From: Ilyobacter_A sp963675185 | GTDB lineage: Bacteria > Fusobacteriota > Fusobacteriia > Fusobacteriales > Fusobacteriaceae | DNA length: 64,000 bases | Direction of reading: 5' to 3' | Assembly (NCBI GenBank): GCA_963675185.2 | Contig: CAXXOH010000001.1 | Coordinates: forward strand, 62,001-126,000 | Notes under the pieces: model-generated | Databases searched by the model: none | Told to the model about the DNA's origin: nothing | The model's input: the letters and a program-made list of their open reading frames with translations, nothing else | Translations under genes and position numbers: made by a program | Shown: piece by piece, positions 63,583 to 64,000 of the stretch | Layout of the letters: each line of letters starts with the position of its first letter | How positions within the stretch are numbered: the first letter of the stretch is position 1

Positions 63583-64000
63583 ATGGAAAAATTAGAGCAA
63601 TTCAAGGACCTGCTCGAGTACAAAGAAGAAAATTCTAAGACTACGGTTGCTGTGGGAATGAGCGGAGGAGTAGACAGCTCGGCGGTTGCATACCTGCTTA
63701 AAAGACAGGGATATAACGTGATAGGAATAACGATGAAGCATTGGAGCGCTATGGACGACTATGCCGAATCTGATTCTAAGACCTGTTGCTCTCTTGATGA
63801 CATCTACGACGCCAAGAGGGTGTGCGACGACCTGGGGATACCGCATTATGTGGTGAACCTGGAAGAGCAGTTTAAAGAGGTGGTTGTGGGCTACTTCGTA
63901 GACGAGTACTCAAAAGGCAGAACGCCAAACCCTTGCATGGTTTGCAATAGGTACATAAAATTAGGTGAACTTATAGATTTTGCAAAAAATATGGGGGCCG
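63583..64000 (+). CDS. mnmA: tRNA-specific 2-thiouridylase (3' end cut by window)
   Basis: The first 139 codons are in the window. The PP-loop motif GMSGGVDSSAVAYLL (near 25) binds ATP. The catalytic Cys is in TPNPCMVCNRYIK (near 125). MnmA puts sulfur on C2 of the wobble uridine of tRNA-Lys, -Glu and -Gln, receiving it from a cysteine desulfurase. The desulfurase gene is 104 bp upstream on the same strand. The ATG at 63583 follows an AGGTG site. The C-terminal part lies beyond the window. Confidence 0.95.
   Translation, partial: MEKLEQFKDLLEYKEENSKTTVAVGMSGGVDSSAVAYLLKRQGYNVIGITMKHWSAMDDYAESDSKTCCSLDDIYDAKRVCDDLGIPHYVVNLEEQFKEVVVGYFVDEYSKGRTPNPCMVCNRYIKLGELIDFAKNMGA

Overview
The window looks like DNA from a Fusobacteriota bacterium of the Ilyobacter/Propionigenium/Cetobacterium type. 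The reasons are the AT-rich base composition, the 16S rRNA type, the fermentative gene set (AdhE, [FeFe] hydrogenase, flavodiiron protein, succinate/acetate channel) and paired coiled-coil lipoproteins. This assignment is inference from recognised sequence only; no database was searched.

Layout. 1-9.6 kb: a truncated acyl-ACP synthetase/acyltransferase fusion, two paralogous coiled-coil lipoproteins, an AhpF-like reductase, exonuclease III, a STAS-like protein, lrgAB, and a thiol-redox operon (TlpA-like thioredoxin, CcdA, CoA-disulfide-reductase-like enzyme). 9.7-9.95 kb: a tRNA cluster (Pro, Ala, Gln). 10.0-14.8 kb: a plasmid-type replication initiator and a very AT-rich array of about 18 copies of a 25-bp repeat, split by an IS30-type element. 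14.9-21.3 kb: lysA and an orphan sugar-binding lipoprotein among IS3, IS982, IS256 and a second IS3 element. 21.5-25.4 kb: an RlmL-like methyltransferase, a hypothetical exported protein, and parA-parB plus a third small gene. 25.5-32.3 kb (minus strand): adhE and a five-gene operon with an [FeFe] hydrogenase, a PP2C phosphatase, a PAS protein and two [2Fe-2S] proteins. 32.3-41.3 kb: an IS3 remnant, lgt, flavodiiron protein, marC, a DJ-1 protein, cysE, ravA-viaA. 41.8-43.2 kb: an IS701-like element. 43.2-48.3 kb: a 16S-23S-5S-tRNA-Asn operon. 48.4-54.6 kb: an FtsW/RodA protein, a lipoprotein, a 23-aa membrane peptide, an HTH remnant and a frameshifted IS110 element. 54.6-64 kb: a dicarboxylate/amino-acid symporter, a candidate small RNA, a DUF896 gene, asnS, an OmpA-type lipoprotein, an IS4 element, satP, a cyclophilin, cysteine desulfurase and the start of mnmA.

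Replicon. A Rep protein with dispersed iterons and a ParAB operon within 14 kb, on a molecule that also carries an rRNA operon, asnS, lgt, lysA, cysE and mnmA, suggests the origin region of a second chromosome (chromid) or megaplasmid. A 17-bp palindrome occurs three times, twice just upstream of parA, and is a candidate centromere (parS).

Mobile elements. At least eight IS elements are present. Two IS3 copies and the IS4 element each sit between the two arms of a rho-independent terminator. The IS4 and IS701 elements each have a stem that covers their own ribosome binding site. IS256 is intact with an 8-bp target duplication; IS982 has a perfect inverted repeat and a 6-bp target duplication but a frameshifted transposase.

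Metabolism and regulation. adhE has a consensus promoter about 260 bp upstream of its start and a leader holding a 19-bp direct repeat. The neighbouring hydrogenase/PAS/phosphatase operon has its own promoter and a GC-rich leader hairpin. The gene content suggests a hydrogen- or redox-sensing signalling unit beside the main alcohol-forming enzyme.
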